Source: Paraescarpia echinospica
Taxonomy: Eukaryota > Annelida > Polychaeta > Sabellida > Siboglinidae
Assembly: GCA_020002185.1 (NCBI GenBank)
Contig: CM034543.1
Location: 31,361,399-31,425,398 of the forward strand
Reading direction: 5' to 3'
Length of the DNA: 64,000 nt
A program made the position numbers and the translations under genes. Each line of letters begins with the position of its first letter. Position 1 is the stretch's first letter. The notes below the pieces were generated by a model. It was not told where the DNA came from. It worked only from the letters and a program-made list of their open reading frames with translations, and ran no database searches. This document shows positions 49,710 to 61,300 of this stretch, piece by piece.

Positions 49710-49823
49710 TGTGGTGTATGTAGCTTTATTGAACTCGGTGCAAACTCAATGTATACCCCGTAGCAGATCAATATCCGGGGGTCGGCTCATAAATATGAGA
49801 GCGTGCTAGTTACGTATGCAACA
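49710..49823 (-). repeat. Gypsy 3' LTR
   Basis: On the minus strand it starts TGTTGCATACGTAACTAGC and ends CATACACCACA. Very short for an LTR. Preceded by the polypurine tract. Confidence 0.9.
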
Positions 49824-50030
49824 TCCCTCCCCAACGTCAGTAGCTGAGAACATACAGTGTACTGTTAAACTCGGAATGTTCAGAAATGCCACTAATTAGA
49901 GTTCAGTGATAACGTGATAAGCACATGAACGACTTAAAACTATTATCGCAATGCGCGTGCCCAATTGGCAAAAGTCAATAACTAAGTAGCCAACTGGCAT
50001 ATACTATGTTCGATCTATGAATCACAACAG

Positions 50031-50400
50031 TCACAAATCTAAGCGTTTTGGCTGATGCCTGATTCTCGATGACCGTCGTAGTTCCGTCGCCGTCTCTGGA
50101 GACGTGACCTCAGTCGTCTGGGCTGGCTTTGGCGGTTTAGGCGGCAAACACGGCTGTCCCGGCGGCTGCGTTGCCATGTCGATCACATCAAGCGGCTGTG
50201 TCTCCTCCATTTGTGACGCAGGTGTCTCACGGCCGATCACCTGATGACTCGAAACCTGGTCTACGTGACGCCGGACAATGGGGCCTTCCTCGAGTCGCAC
50301 CGTGTAGGACACTGGACCTGTCTGTCTCGTAACCGAACCCGGAGCCCAACTGGTGGCATTTCCGCGGTACGTTAGCACGTACACCATGTTGATAACCTCG
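50031..50400 (-). pseudogene. pol: Gypsy Pol C-terminal part
   Basis: After another frameshift: VYVLTYRGNATSWAPGSV and PVSYTVRLEEGPIVRRHVDQ (SH3-like integrase tail), then a Pro/Thr-rich region and the end RRSSRIRHQPKRLDL before a stop at 50031. About 200 bases with no frame lie between the stop and the polypurine tract. Confidence 0.85.
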
Positions 50401-50940
50401 AACCCGAGTACGCCGGTCGTGCAGCTCTTTCTGTATAATCTGTTTAGCGACCGCCTTGCTGGTCACATCTGGTGTTATTCTACACAACCGTGTCTTCAGC
50501 TTTCGCCCAACCAGAAGTTCTGCTGGCGATATACCGGTTGTGGTGTGGGGGGTGATTCGGTAGTCGAACAAGAAGTGTGCGATTCTCGTATCTAGATCAC
50601 CCTGTAAACGTTGTACCCCTCCTTTGGGGATGCCCACGGCTCTCTCGGCGTGACCGTTTGATGTTGGGTGGTGAGGCGCACTCGTCAGATGTTTGATGCC
50701 GTTGTGTCGACAGAACTCTCGAACTCTTCGCTGACGAAACCTGTCGCATTGTCGCTCACGATTACGTCCGGTATGCCATGTGAACTGAATATCCACCTCA
50801 ACTTGTTTATGGTGATGGCGGACGTGGACTCTGACGTAGTGTATGCCTCGATCCACTTGGAATGTGCGTCGACGACCACCAGGATCATTTTGTTCATAAA
50901 CGGACCCGCAAAATCAATGTGAATGCGGGACCATGGTTGA
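50400..50940 (-). pseudogene. pol: Gypsy integrase catalytic core
   Basis: Two frames. 50940-50715 has IHIDFAGPF (first Asp) and DVIVSDNATGFVSEEF (second Asp). After a frameshift near 50715 the core continues with FCRHNGIKHLTSAPHHP and TSNGHAERAV (the Glu of D,D35E) and then the TPHTTTGISPAELLVGRKL tail. All three catalytic residues are visible but not in one frame. Confidence 0.88.
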
Positions 50941-51918
50941 TCGGGGAACAACCCATGGTTGTAGAGGAGCTTCCGCATGTGTGTGACGACTGCGTCTGCA
51001 GACATCGCACGAGTTAACGGTACTCTCAATGTCACTGTCAATGCCAGGCCACCACATGAAGCTGCTGCCCACGGCTTTCATTTGCACAATGCCAGAGTGT
51101 GCGTTGTGCAGCTCGCCCAGCAGTGCGTTACGATAACGACTGGGAATAATAACCCTGGTGCCCCACATGAGGCACCCGTCGTTGATACTGAGCTCGTCTC
51201 TCCGTTGATTGTAGGGCTTCAGTAGGTCGTTGACTTCCTGTTGTGGGAAACCGTCTCTAGTTCTGGTGAATACTTGCGAGAGTATCGGATCACGTGCCGT
51301 CTCGCGTCGAATGTCGGCGACTGTGACTGGCGACATGTCCATAAACTGAATGGTCAGTATGGTGTCTCCTGGCACCGGTACGTGAGTCGGTGCGCCACCT
51401 ACCGGGAGGCGGCTGAGTACGTCGGCCTGTGGTATACTCAGGCCCGGCTTGTGGACGATCTGATACTGACAGGCTGCCAACATTAACGCCCACCGCTGCA
51501 AGCGCGGCGATAACATCTGTGGAACAGGCTTCTTCTCACCAAAGAGGCCCAGCAGCGGCTTATGGTCAGTAACGATCACGAATGAACGTCCCCGCTGACT
51601 CTCCTTTAAGCGAGCAAATGCCTCTTGCTGAGCTTTGTCCCAATGCCATTTCGACTCTCTTTTCAAAAGGCCATGCAATGGGGCCATGATGGTAGAGAGG
51701 TTGGGCACAAAACGGCTGTAGTGATTTACCATACCCAAGTACGAACGGAGCTCTGTGACGTTCGTAGGGGCTGGCGCATCTCGGACGGCTTCGAGCGCGT
51801 TCTCCAATGGATGGATGCCCTTGGCATCGATGCGATAGCCCAGGTATTCTACCTCTTTGTTCATGAACAGGCACTTCGTCTTTTTCAGGCAGAAACCCGC
51901 GTCCACCAGGCGTCTCAT
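50914..51918 (-). pseudogene. pol: Gypsy RT thumb, damaged RNase H, integrase zinc domain
   Basis: Starts with the RT thumb (GFCLKKTKCLFM, EVEYLGYRIDAKGIHP, YLGMVNHYSRF). After FARLKES it jumps directly to GRSFVIVTDHKPLLGLF: the N-terminal part of RNase H, with its first catalytic residues, is missing, an in-frame deletion of about 70 codons by comparison with the family. The integrase zinc-binding region follows (LHNAHSG and CDVCRRSR, the HHCC-type layout). A frameshift near 50940 ends the frame. Confidence 0.88.
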
Positions 51919-51936
51919 GACTTGGTCGAGGGCCTG

Positions 51937-52290
51937 TTAGTGTTTCTCATCGTCCTTGCCCGTCACCAGTATATCGTCAAGATAAACCATTGTGTTTTTG
52001 ATGCCCTTCAGTAATGAGTCCATCACTCTCTGATAGATTCCTGGTGCCGAGGACACTCCATAAGGCAGGCGTTTATATGTGAATAGCCCCCTCGGTGTGT
52101 TGATGGTAACGTACTTTCGGCTGTCCGGATATAACTCGATCTGTTCGTACGCGTGGCGCATGTCGAGTCTAGTGTATGAAGTACCATTTCCCAGTTGCGC
52201 GTACATATCTTCTATCTTCGGAATTGGATATCTGTCCAACTTCGCGACTTGATTCACGGTGAGCTTGTAATCACCGCATAGCCGGACCGT
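51937..52290 (-). pseudogene. pol: Gypsy reverse transcriptase core
   Basis: Same frame as the gag-protease part, after the TAG. It has CGDYKLTVN, LDRYPIPKIEDM, LDMRHAYEQIEL (catalytic aspartate), LPYGVSSAPGIYQRVMD and the catalytic box VYLDDILV. It is cut by a second in-frame stop (TAA) after DDEKH, beyond which the same frame continues with QALDQVMRRL. Confidence 0.9.
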
Positions 52291-53937
52291 CTAGTCTGCT
52301 TTCATAACCGGCACCACTGGGGCTGCCCAGTCTGAGTACTGTACTGGCTCTATGACATCATCAGCCAGTAGCCGGTCTAGTTCTGTATCGACCATGTCGC
52401 GCATTACGTACGGTAGCGGTCGTGCTTTGAAATACTTGGGTGTGGCGTCTTCCTCCACGTAGATCTTCGCTGCATCTATTTTGACGGTTTGATGCGAATC
52501 TTTGAAAGCGGCCTCATACTTCTGAAGTAGAGCCTGAAGTTGTGGATGTTGCTCGTCTGTTACGGACGATGTGTCCACATGATGAATGGTACTCCAGTCG
52601 AGCCGAAGCACACTCAGCCAGTTCCTGCCCAGTAAGCTCGGCCCATTGCCCGGGACTACCATGAGTGGGAGAATGTGTCGTTCACCATTGTTCCCCTCCA
52701 CTGTCACGTCGGCAATGCCACTAATCTTGACACATTGTCCGGTGTATGTGTGAAGAGTGTCTTGTGTACCTTCTAAACGAGGTCGTGGAGGTGACCACTG
52801 TCGACGCCATGTCTCTTCGCTAATGATTGACAGCGTGGCGCCAGTGTCTACCTCCGTCGGTAGCAGTTTTCCATCGACCTTCAGCGATGTCGTGATCGGG
52901 TCAGGACGTGGCCCCTTTACTGTATATAGGGTGTACATTGCCCCTGACGAACTAGGCGGCGTGACGATTTGTCTCTCGCTGGGAGCCCCTGTCGTCATCT
53001 GGTTTGAGTGGTTCCTGCCTGTTTTCTTCTTTGTAAAACAGTTGCTCTCGATGTGGCCTATCTTCTTGCAAAACCGACATTCAGCGTTCTTAAAACGACA
53101 TTCACTTTGTAAGTGTGTTGTCTTCCCACACCTGAAACATGCTCTCCCTTGAATGGGCGTTACTTGTTTCGCTCTGCGAGGTGTTTGTCTATGCGTAGTT
53201 ACCTTATGAACGCCAGCACGATGCAACGTTGGGTCACTTCCGGTAGAGCGGAGCTGCGCTGTGTTAGCGGCAGCTGACGCCATAGCGAGGGCTATCTGGA
53301 GTGCTTTTTCAAAACCCAGATCTGTCTCCCCCAGTAGCCTGCGTTGAATGGCGGGGTCGGCCACGCCACACACCAATCGGTCCCTTAGATTCTCGTCTAG
53401 GATCAATCGTTCGGACAGATTTACTCCCTCTCGCGTTTTGCCAAAATCACAGTTTCGTGCTAACTCTTTTAATTCAGCCACAAAGTCTTTTACGCTTTGG
53501 CCCTGTTTGCGGTATGCCGAGTAAAACGAGTAACGCTGTAATATTGCGCTAGGCTTAGGCTCATAATGCGAGGAAAGTAAAACACATAGTTCCTTGTATG
53601 TTAAGTCTGCAGGAGCCTTGGGCGCTGCCAAGCTACGCAACAGAGTGTAAGTCTCTGTGCCGACACCTGACAGTAATATAGCCCGTCGCTTGCTAACAGC
53701 GTCAAGCGCAATGTCATTCGCCTCGAAATAAAACCGTAGTCTATCTTCGTAGGACGACCAATCCTTTCCCGAAAATTCAGGCAAAGTTCCCCCGAGCAGT
53801 GACATTACGGCGGCGTAGCACAGTAAACACGATACGAATGTGGATACTTGCGGTTTTTCGCCTCTTCGCAGTGTTTGTTGACAGCTTGTTAGCCACGGTG
53901 TACGTCGCGACTGGAGTGCAGAAAGTTCAAAATTCAC
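52291..53937 (-). pseudogene. gag-pol: Gypsy gag, protease and start of RT
   Basis: A 548-codon frame; the real Gag start may be the internal Met of MSLLGGTLPEFSGKDWSSYE (about 53805). Gag capsid-like region with SGKDWSSYEDRLRFYFEAN and DFVAELKELARNCDF; two zinc knuckles, CFRCGKTTHLQSEC and CRFCKKIGHIESNC; the aspartic protease motif EVDTGATLSIIS; then the connection to RT with LPYVMRDMVDTELDRLL and DWAAPVVPVMKAD. It ends at an in-frame TAG exactly where the RT fingers continue in the same frame, so the stop is a mutation. Gag and Pol share one frame here. Confidence 0.9.
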
Positions 53938-54138
53938 GCTACTAGCACGAAGCTGTCGAGCGTCGTTGCGACTGCCATCCCGAAAGTAGCTTCAAAGTTC
54001 ATTTTTTACACGTTGTTTCGGAAACTCGGACGATGTTCAGTGGTGACGGCTGACTTGCTGCGTTGACTAGCATGTTCAGTGCACGCTTGCTGACAATTAA
54101 ACGTTCAGAATACTCAATCCGATCCTCGTCGCCAAATA

Positions 54139-54252
54139 TGTGGTGTATGTAGCTTTATTGAACTCCGTGCAAACTCAATGTATACCCCGTAGCGGATCAA
54201 TATCCGGGGGTCGGCTCATAAGTATGAGAGCGTGCTAGTTACGTATGCAACA
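54139..54252 (-). repeat. Gypsy 5' LTR
   Basis: Same 114 bases with about three substitutions (for example GTAGCGGATC against GTAGCAGATC). Followed on the minus strand by the primer-site candidate two bases away. Confidence 0.9.
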
Positions 54253-54650
54253 AAGTAAAATTCATCAAACAGGCTGGTACGCTAACGTGTGCAACAGGAA
54301 GAGTTCATGGTTATTCACTTGAACAGTTTGGAAACAACTACAGTAATACGAAACCATATTTGACGATATGGTTATATTTCACGAGCATGTGACATGTGGG
54401 ACAACCCAATGCCAACGAACCCAGTTTATTTAGTTGTAAGGAAATCAGTGTTCTTTGAGTAAGTTAAGTTGAGTGATATCGTGATTGGCTTATTTTTTTG
54501 TAAACTCCGGCATTAAAGCAATATAACTATTATTGTATACTAACTAGCCAACAAACATGCTGTTGTTCAGATTATTAAAAAACATACCTAAATAAAGATA
54601 GCATTAAAGAAATATTTCAGATAACTAAAAAACCAGTACAAACACAATGC
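54253..54650 (-). repeat. Restarted copy B sequence after the gypsy element
   Basis: AAGTAAAATTCATCAAACAG at 54253 repeats 48484 (AAGTAAAAGTCATCAAACAG), and the sequence then follows 48484-49560 but with the 282-base segment present only once and partly deleted. The unit therefore steps backwards at the gypsy element. Confidence 0.8.
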
Positions 54651-55870
54651 TTCTGTGCCTTTGTATGACGTGCATAACATGTTTTAATATGTTGTCCTTT
54701 TGACGAGAAATAAAAGTATTATTTAATAATAGCTACATTACGTGTCAAACGTCACCTACATATGTTCACTAATTAGCTCATAATTTGCAGAATTTCAATA
54801 GTCAAATGTCATCTTACACCTTTTTGATTCGTATTAATTCATATAATTTATATATTAGATGATACAAACATAATTCCCCGTATACATATAATTAAAATGT
54901 TCAAATTGTATTTAGTATTGTAAATTAACGTCGTTAACGCTGGTGGATCAGATTAGCAGGACTCCACGAATCATATGGAGAATTCAGGGACCTAATTTTG
55001 CGGGAGCAATTTTTTTGCATTCGTGCCCTCGTGAGTTAGGGAGCGATCACCCTCGAGCATGGAGGCAGTGAAGGAACTAGCGGACGTATATGCTGCGTCA
55101 CGTATGACCGCAGGACTTAGGGAAATCCCTAAAAAAGAATGATAAACGCGACAACTCTCATCCTAGGGGTGATCGAAAGGAAGAGGGAAAGTCAGTGTTT
55201 CGCCCCGATAAGTACTCCGAATATAAGAGACTTAGCACCATATCCCCCTCGTGAGCTTATGAGATGTTTCTTGTGTTCGCAGCCAGGTCATAGAGCTGTA
55301 AATTGTCCCACAGGTAAACCCCACCAGTTCCCCCGGGGAAGCCGAGTCCCCGACACGAGGCCGGCAATTATTGTATTGCAGTCGAGAAGGTTAACCACCT
55401 TTGTTGCGTTGAAGAAACTATGAAGTGTGGGTGTAAGTTCTCAGTTGTAGGATGAGTGTATAATCACACCTACTCTAACTTACCAGTGATGCTTGTGTAC
55501 CTTTGTATGACGTGCGTAACATGTTTTAATATTTTGTCCTTGCGACGAGGAATAACAGTATTGTTTAATAATAGCTACATTACGTGTCAAACGTCACCTA
55601 CATATGTTCACTAATTAGCTCATAATTTGCATAATTTTAATGCCCGAACATATATGGCATTAGCCAAAAATATAAATATAATCGTCACATTGCAAAAACT
55701 ATCACTAAAGCGACCAGGACTGACAACAAATCTTTCCACGTCAAATGTCATCTTACACCTTTTTGATTCTTACTAATTCATATAATTTATATATTAGATG
55801 ATGCAAACATAATTACCCGTGTACATATAATTGAAATGTTCAAATTGTGTTTAGTATTGTAAATTAACGT
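54651..55870 (+). mobile_element. Gag-only LTR element, copy B
   Basis: LTR repeats at 54651-54936 (with an internal deletion after AATTTGCAGAATTTC) and 55493-55870 flank a plus-strand gag fragment. It occupies the same site as in copy A, so the insertion predates the A/B duplication. Confidence 0.65.
54937..55430 (+). pseudogene. gag: Gag fragment with CCHC zinc knuckle (copy B)
   Basis: Same segment as in copy A, read on the plus strand: EAVKELADVYAASRM up to a stop after REIPKKE near 55140, then in another frame MRCFLCSQPGHRAVNC (from about 55260). At least one frameshift and one stop. The knuckle is intact; no pol follows. Confidence 0.7.
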
Positions 55871-56034
55871 CAAAATCAGGTTTGTCTTCAAGTAGCTGTT
55901 AGTACAAAAGTAATTCATATGACATTTTATTAATATTTATGGAAATTATACTAAACCATATGTACAATAAGACAAGATAACGTACTTTTTTAGATTCAAA
56001 CATTTATTTTTTACCTACTACAACCACACTGGCT

Positions 56035-56190
56035 ATAAGTGATTCATCGAATGATGGTTTTCGTTCAGGTGTCGAGTCTTGCTCTGTCGTAGTTGAAAAT
56101 CCAACATACCCCATCTTTATATAACAACCACCCCTGACTGTCGTGCAGCTTCTATGTGCTCTATGTCATGGACTAAAAACAAACGACAGT
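56035..56190 (-). promoter_or_regulatory. Copy of the effector-gene promoter, unit B
   Basis: On the minus strand TATATAAAG lies at 56115-56123, preceded by GTGGTTGT and followed by ATGGGGTATGTTGGATTTTC and a leader with GAACGAAAACCATCATTCGA, almost the same as copy A (GAACGAAAACCATCATTCGC). Downstream (leftwards) is the shortened exon-like segment, then the LTR-gag element. Confidence 0.65.
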
Positions 56191-56553
56191 TTTTTTCAAA
56201 ATACAGACGTGGACATTGCCACGGTATAAGATAACCCCCGTGTTACGTATGTTTGCTGACTTGTTCACTATCACCAAAAAAATACAACTTTCGCCATTAT
56301 AAAACAGCATTTTAAACCGAGGAATAGTTCTTTTACTTTTTATTGTAACGTTCTTAACACTATTATCCATATCTTGAAGGTTTACGGCTCTTTGTCATGG
56401 ACAAATAAACGTTTTTTGTTTCAAAATACAGACATGGTCATTGCCACGGTATAAGATAACCCCCGTGTTACGTATGTTTGCTGATTTGTTCACTATCACT
56501 AGAAAAAGTCTTTCGCCAATAAGATAACCCCGGTGTTACGTATATTTGCCAAC

Positions 56554-56859
56554 TTAAAAAAAAACTTTCGCTAATATAAAATATAGTTTTAAACCGAGGT
56601 TGTATATTCTTTGAATTTTTATTGTAACGTTCTTAACACTAGAATCCATGTCTTGAACGGTTACTGTTTGAAATATTGTTCGTAATTTGAACATATCGCC
56701 CATAACTATTGAACTAGTAAATACAGGAAAGTGGCACTTTTTGTGGAGTTCTGCATACCCGCAAAAACCTTTCATGTTGGATTTTCCCAGACACCTAACC
56801 ATAAAGTGGGACATAGTACAACTCCACGTCGCAGTGCTGGAGATAATATTAGTCCCCAA
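56554..56859 (-). other. 101-codon ORF upstream of the promoter copy (B)
   Basis: Copy B counterpart of 6960-7322, ending about 19 codons earlier. Unknown function. Confidence 0.2.
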
Positions 56860-56875
56860 TATTTAGAGCCTCAGT

Positions 56876-57115
56876 GTGGCATTTGGCGAGTTTCACGGGA
56901 GAGCAAAAGGATGTTTTGAGAGCCTCGCGTTGTTGTTTTTCAGCGTGCCTCAAGGTGGTATGCAAAACGACGATTTTTTAGAGTTTCCAGGTGTTTTGGC
57001 GAGCCTCAGAGGTGCAAACGGAGAGGTTACGTTGGATTTTGTGGCGAGCCTCTCTCACCTCATTACTCACAACGTTCCGACGCCAGTGCAACTGATTCAG
57101 CAAACCTCCTACTAA
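56876..57115 (+). other. 79-residue ORF, copy B version
   Basis: Counterpart of the frame at 6704-6943, with the same length and both ends conserved. Head-to-head with the minus-strand frame at 56554-56859. Confidence 0.2.
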
Positions 57116-57660
57116 GAATTGCAGGACAATGGATTATGGATAATAAAACACCACAACAGCAGAGTGTTTGTGTAAAATTTTACACATATATACTATAATA
57201 TAAAACCAGTGCAAATATGTTGAATTTCACCATTTGTCTGGTCATTTCTGTAAACCTCCACGCTAACACGTATTGAGCAAACCCGAGTTTAAAAAGGGTG
57301 AGTTATTGTTTTTGACTGATTTCTTGCCTGGAGTACGTTTTTGTGCAGTTTTACCAGCTCATCGACAACAGCGCTTTTACAACGACGCCAAGCAAAACTG
57401 TTTGCGTTGCATGTTAGACGTGCTGTGTGTGTACGCGCTTCAACATATATGTAATTAGTTAACTTTCAAGTTCAACTGCTAACGAAAAATGTGGCAGGCT
57501 GATCTATTTCGTGTATCACAAAAAATATTAGGGTAATGCATAATTTGTTCAAACAATATGTCCCATTGAAACTTGAATATCAGGTGGTATATCATTACTA
57601 TTATCATTATTTTGGCTGATTCTCAAAGTGCAGCTAAATAGTTATTTTATATATACATTA

Positions 57661-57765
57661 TGTGTATGTGTGTATGTGTGTATGTGTGTATGTGTGTATG
57701 TGTGTATGTGTATGTGCGTGCACGCGTATGCGTGCGTGCGTGCGTGCGTGCGTGTGTATGTACGT
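57661..57765. repeat. (GTGTAT)n / (GTGC)n microsatellite (copy B)
   Basis: Starts with TGTGTATG repeats and ends with GCGTGCGTGCGTGC; homologous in position to 18649-18966. Confidence 0.95.
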
Positions 57766-58119
57766 GCATGCTTTTGTGCTTGCATACGTGCCTGCCCACA
57801 TACGTACGTGTGTGTGGGAATGTCCTTTAGTGTCCATCAATCTCACTAATCCACGTCAAGTTGAACCACCGAGAATCGTCCCTGGCATGGAACAACGGAT
57901 AAAAACGAACCACATATCACGTTTGGACACAATCATGGAGAATCCCTGAATGAGCGATGTCATTTTTGTATCAGGCGGTATTAGTTACAGAAGTAAGAGC
58001 AAACCCCTAGATGCTTCGCGCATCAAATGGGTTACTCAACATGTTGTTGTTTGATGTGTATAATTGCTTGGACCGGAAATGCGGCTATGTAAAAGTGGTC
58101 TGTATGTTCTTTGACCTGC

Positions 58120-58356
58120 TTACCATGAAGTACGACGAAATCCAGAATTGTCGATGAATTTGAAGAGGTTACAGCCGACTTCAATATCCACCTCTTCTAG
58201 GCGAATGTTCCGTGTTTGTTTCGGGGGAGAGAATTTCATCGCTTTCAAAAATGGGTAGTTTATGTTTCTGTTATTGCCAGACCGTTGACCACCCGGGGTA
58301 TGCGACGGATGAATTCCTGTTTGAGATGATATATTAATGGTTGCTTCATCGTACAA
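58120..58356 (-). other. 78-residue ORF, copy B version
   Basis: Same length, start and stop as the copy A frame at 5620-5856. Differences cluster in the first 50 residues. Function unknown. Confidence 0.25.
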
Positions 58357-61300
58357 TAAAAATGGGACTAACTTTCATTGCTGATAACCTCCTGTGTTGA
58401 GCTGTGAGGTATTCCATATGCTGTATTCATCTTTATCCTGTACATATTTCCTGTGTGTATGGTGTCGAAAATTCCTTATATTTTTCACCGCAATGCTAAA
58501 TTGTCACTTCGTTGTTCCTATTATATCCAACACGTACAATATTCGTTAACCTTGCTGCTGACCTCCGGATTTTTTGTCTGCAGTACGCTAACAGACTGCC
58601 AATGGCGACTACTAGACTTACACAATATCGAAGTATGTCCAATAGCAAAAGCTAACATGACGTGAGAAACGAACAGATGAAATCGACACTATCATATTTT
58701 TTATGTTTAAAGTAGATAAAAACGTATCACATAATACCAGAACATATATTTCCTAGTTATCTTTATGAACTAGCATACAGCATGCTTAAAAAAGTGATTT
58801 ATTGATGAAATTCATGCAGTTATGTGTATGTCACCGCATGCGTCACCTCTCTAACTCCATACCTCTGACATTTTAAACGCGCTTTAACTTGGTAAGCGTG
58901 CTAAACGTGTGCTTCACATATCTATGCTAATATGCTAACTTTGGGGAGCAATACAGTTGTGTCTCCTCCAAGAACAGTTACGACAACTGATACAAGGACG
59001 ATGAATGTGCTGAAGTAAAACATCGCGATGTTGTTGCTAATCATCACGATAGTAATAGACAAAATGATATGGGCAGCTGAATTAGTGCGGATGGTTAAGG
59101 GTTGATTAACTTGAATACCAATGAAACCAAAGAAGATGTTAAAGTAAAGTCGCAGAGCAGGCAAAGGAATATATTGCAACGACGAAGGGAGGACTTAGTA
59201 AGGAGGGATATAAAAGGCAGAAGAGGGTGACAAGTGGAAGAATGCTGCCAATAGCGAATATTGGAAATCGATAACTGCAATGGATAACTGTTAGAGAATA
59301 GAACAGGAGGAAGAGCATTGCAGCAGTACATGTGTGTGAAGCATGATGATATTTGTACGAACAGCTATTTAATTGTGTAATGTAACTCAAAGAACATGGG
59401 TCTGCTAATCATTTGACAGTCATGCATTTGTGCGTGTAGTGCTTTCAGCCACAAAGTTGATTCCCCTAATAAGCATGGTTGCCAAACAATTTCCGCACAT
59501 TCGAAACATTTATTAAGCATTTAAAAGTTATACTTTAAGGAGGAATAGTTCAACCAGGATGGAAATATATTCTAAAAAGAAAATATTGCCTTTCATAAAA
59601 TGCCACTTCAGAGTATTACGTTAAACTAATTCCGCAATTGAGTGTTTCGCCCTGTTATTGTTTTTTTTTCGCTAAAAGCAAAACTATTCAGTAACCACTG
59701 CGACGTTCTAGTACATGTGTGGAACTATGCCATTGTTATTTGATAAAATGATCGGGTTCTGTGTTGCATCTTAGATGAGTAGATTATACACATATTACAA
59801 ATGATATATTATCTATAAAGCATTGGTTTCCTTACTTCACGCCCTGTTTCGGGCCTCTTACAGGGCCTTTACGGTCTACTATTAAAATACAGTATGCAGC
59901 TCGGTATAGTTTTACAACATAAAGGGTTGGCACACGATTGAATACATTATAAGTTACAACTGCTCGTTTCTTTAGGTATTTTCAAATATGGTGTTTCAAT
60001 AGAAAATATATATTTGTAATCAAATGGGACAGTGATAACATATAATTTAATTTAATTGCCTACCTACGTCCCTATCTCATGAACAACAGAAACTGTACTC
60101 GTGTCCATACTACGAAAATGCGTCGATACTGTTCGTGAATGCAAAAGTTGTAGCGTCCTCACACCTTCGTGAACGTTCGAGCGAATATTTTCGCACTGAG
60201 TTTACAAGACAACACGCCGCAACACCTAAATGTGAAAATTCATACGTTAGCGCACGAACGTTTACTGTTTTTACACGAACTGAACGTTACAAAAACTATT
60301 CGTAATGACACTTCTTCTGTGTACAAAAACAACACCCCCATTCTTTTTGTCATCCATGATGGCGTGACGTGACCAAAGGCAGTATATCAATACAAGAACG
60401 TGAAGCGCGCGCAGTTACCATTGTTTGAAGAAAAAAACGACGTCATATAGCGGCTAGTACGCCATTTTGGAGGCGGGCCAAGCCAACGTTCACGGAATTT
60501 CCGGAATATTCGCGCACAGAAAATGCAGCACTTTGAATTGTCACAGATCAAACGTTTCGACAATTATGTCAATTTATATAATTTATACAACATGGTATAG
60601 TGTTTTGACATTTCAACACCATTGTTTGTCAGCCATAATGTTTTGACTTGTCTTGGCCAACGCTGCGGGCAGCCACGGTACAAATATAATTTAATCATCA
60701 ACATATAAAGAAAATACAGTTTTAAAATAAACAATTGATGTTTTATTGATAACAAAATGTAAATGCCGTTGTTGTTTAATATGTCTTATTAAATGTTCGT
60801 CTTATCGCCTTGGTTTTGATCTGACCGTGGGCAAATGGTAGGCAACACTGACATGATAAATTATAGGGCAGTGACAATTATCAATTATGAATTATCAATT
60901 TGTTATGATATTTGACATTATTATCAATTCATAATCGAACATTCTTGATATATTCATCCAATGCGGATTGAGTTAGGCCAATGCGGGTAGAAATCGGCTA
61001 ATACGGGATTTGGCAGTACGTCAAGTGGCAATAAGGTCAGGCATGTGATGACGTTATTAACCGCCCGTTTATGTCGTATTGTTTCAATATCTTACGTAAT
61101 AGTTTATTAATAACACAACATATTGTTATCAGGTCAGAACATAAAACATGTTTGCTTTCTTATCAAATTATGTATGTCTTTTATCAATTCTAGCAAAAAT
61201 TCCTGTCCCGTGACGAGATGTCATGGTAGTTGACACTCGTGATAACAATATTAAATGTTAGAAAACAAACAACGTCGTTACATAAACGCCTTAATGCGCT

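Larger units (their letters stand above)
49710..54252 (-). mobile_element. Defective Ty3/gypsy LTR retrotransposon in copy B
   Basis: Two 114-base LTRs (49710-49823 and 54139-54252), TG...CA on the minus strand, differ at about three positions. Next to the minus-strand 3' LTR is a polypurine tract (GTTGGGGAGGGA); next to the 5' LTR a primer-site candidate (TTTGGCGACGAGGATCGG). Inside is gag-protease-RT-RNase H-integrase, the Ty3/gypsy order. Damage: two in-frame stops, at least three frameshifts, and a deletion in RNase H. The flanks show no target-site duplication (ACTAAT on one side, AAGTAA on the other), and the flanking unit sequence is duplicated rather than continuous. Confidence 0.9.
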
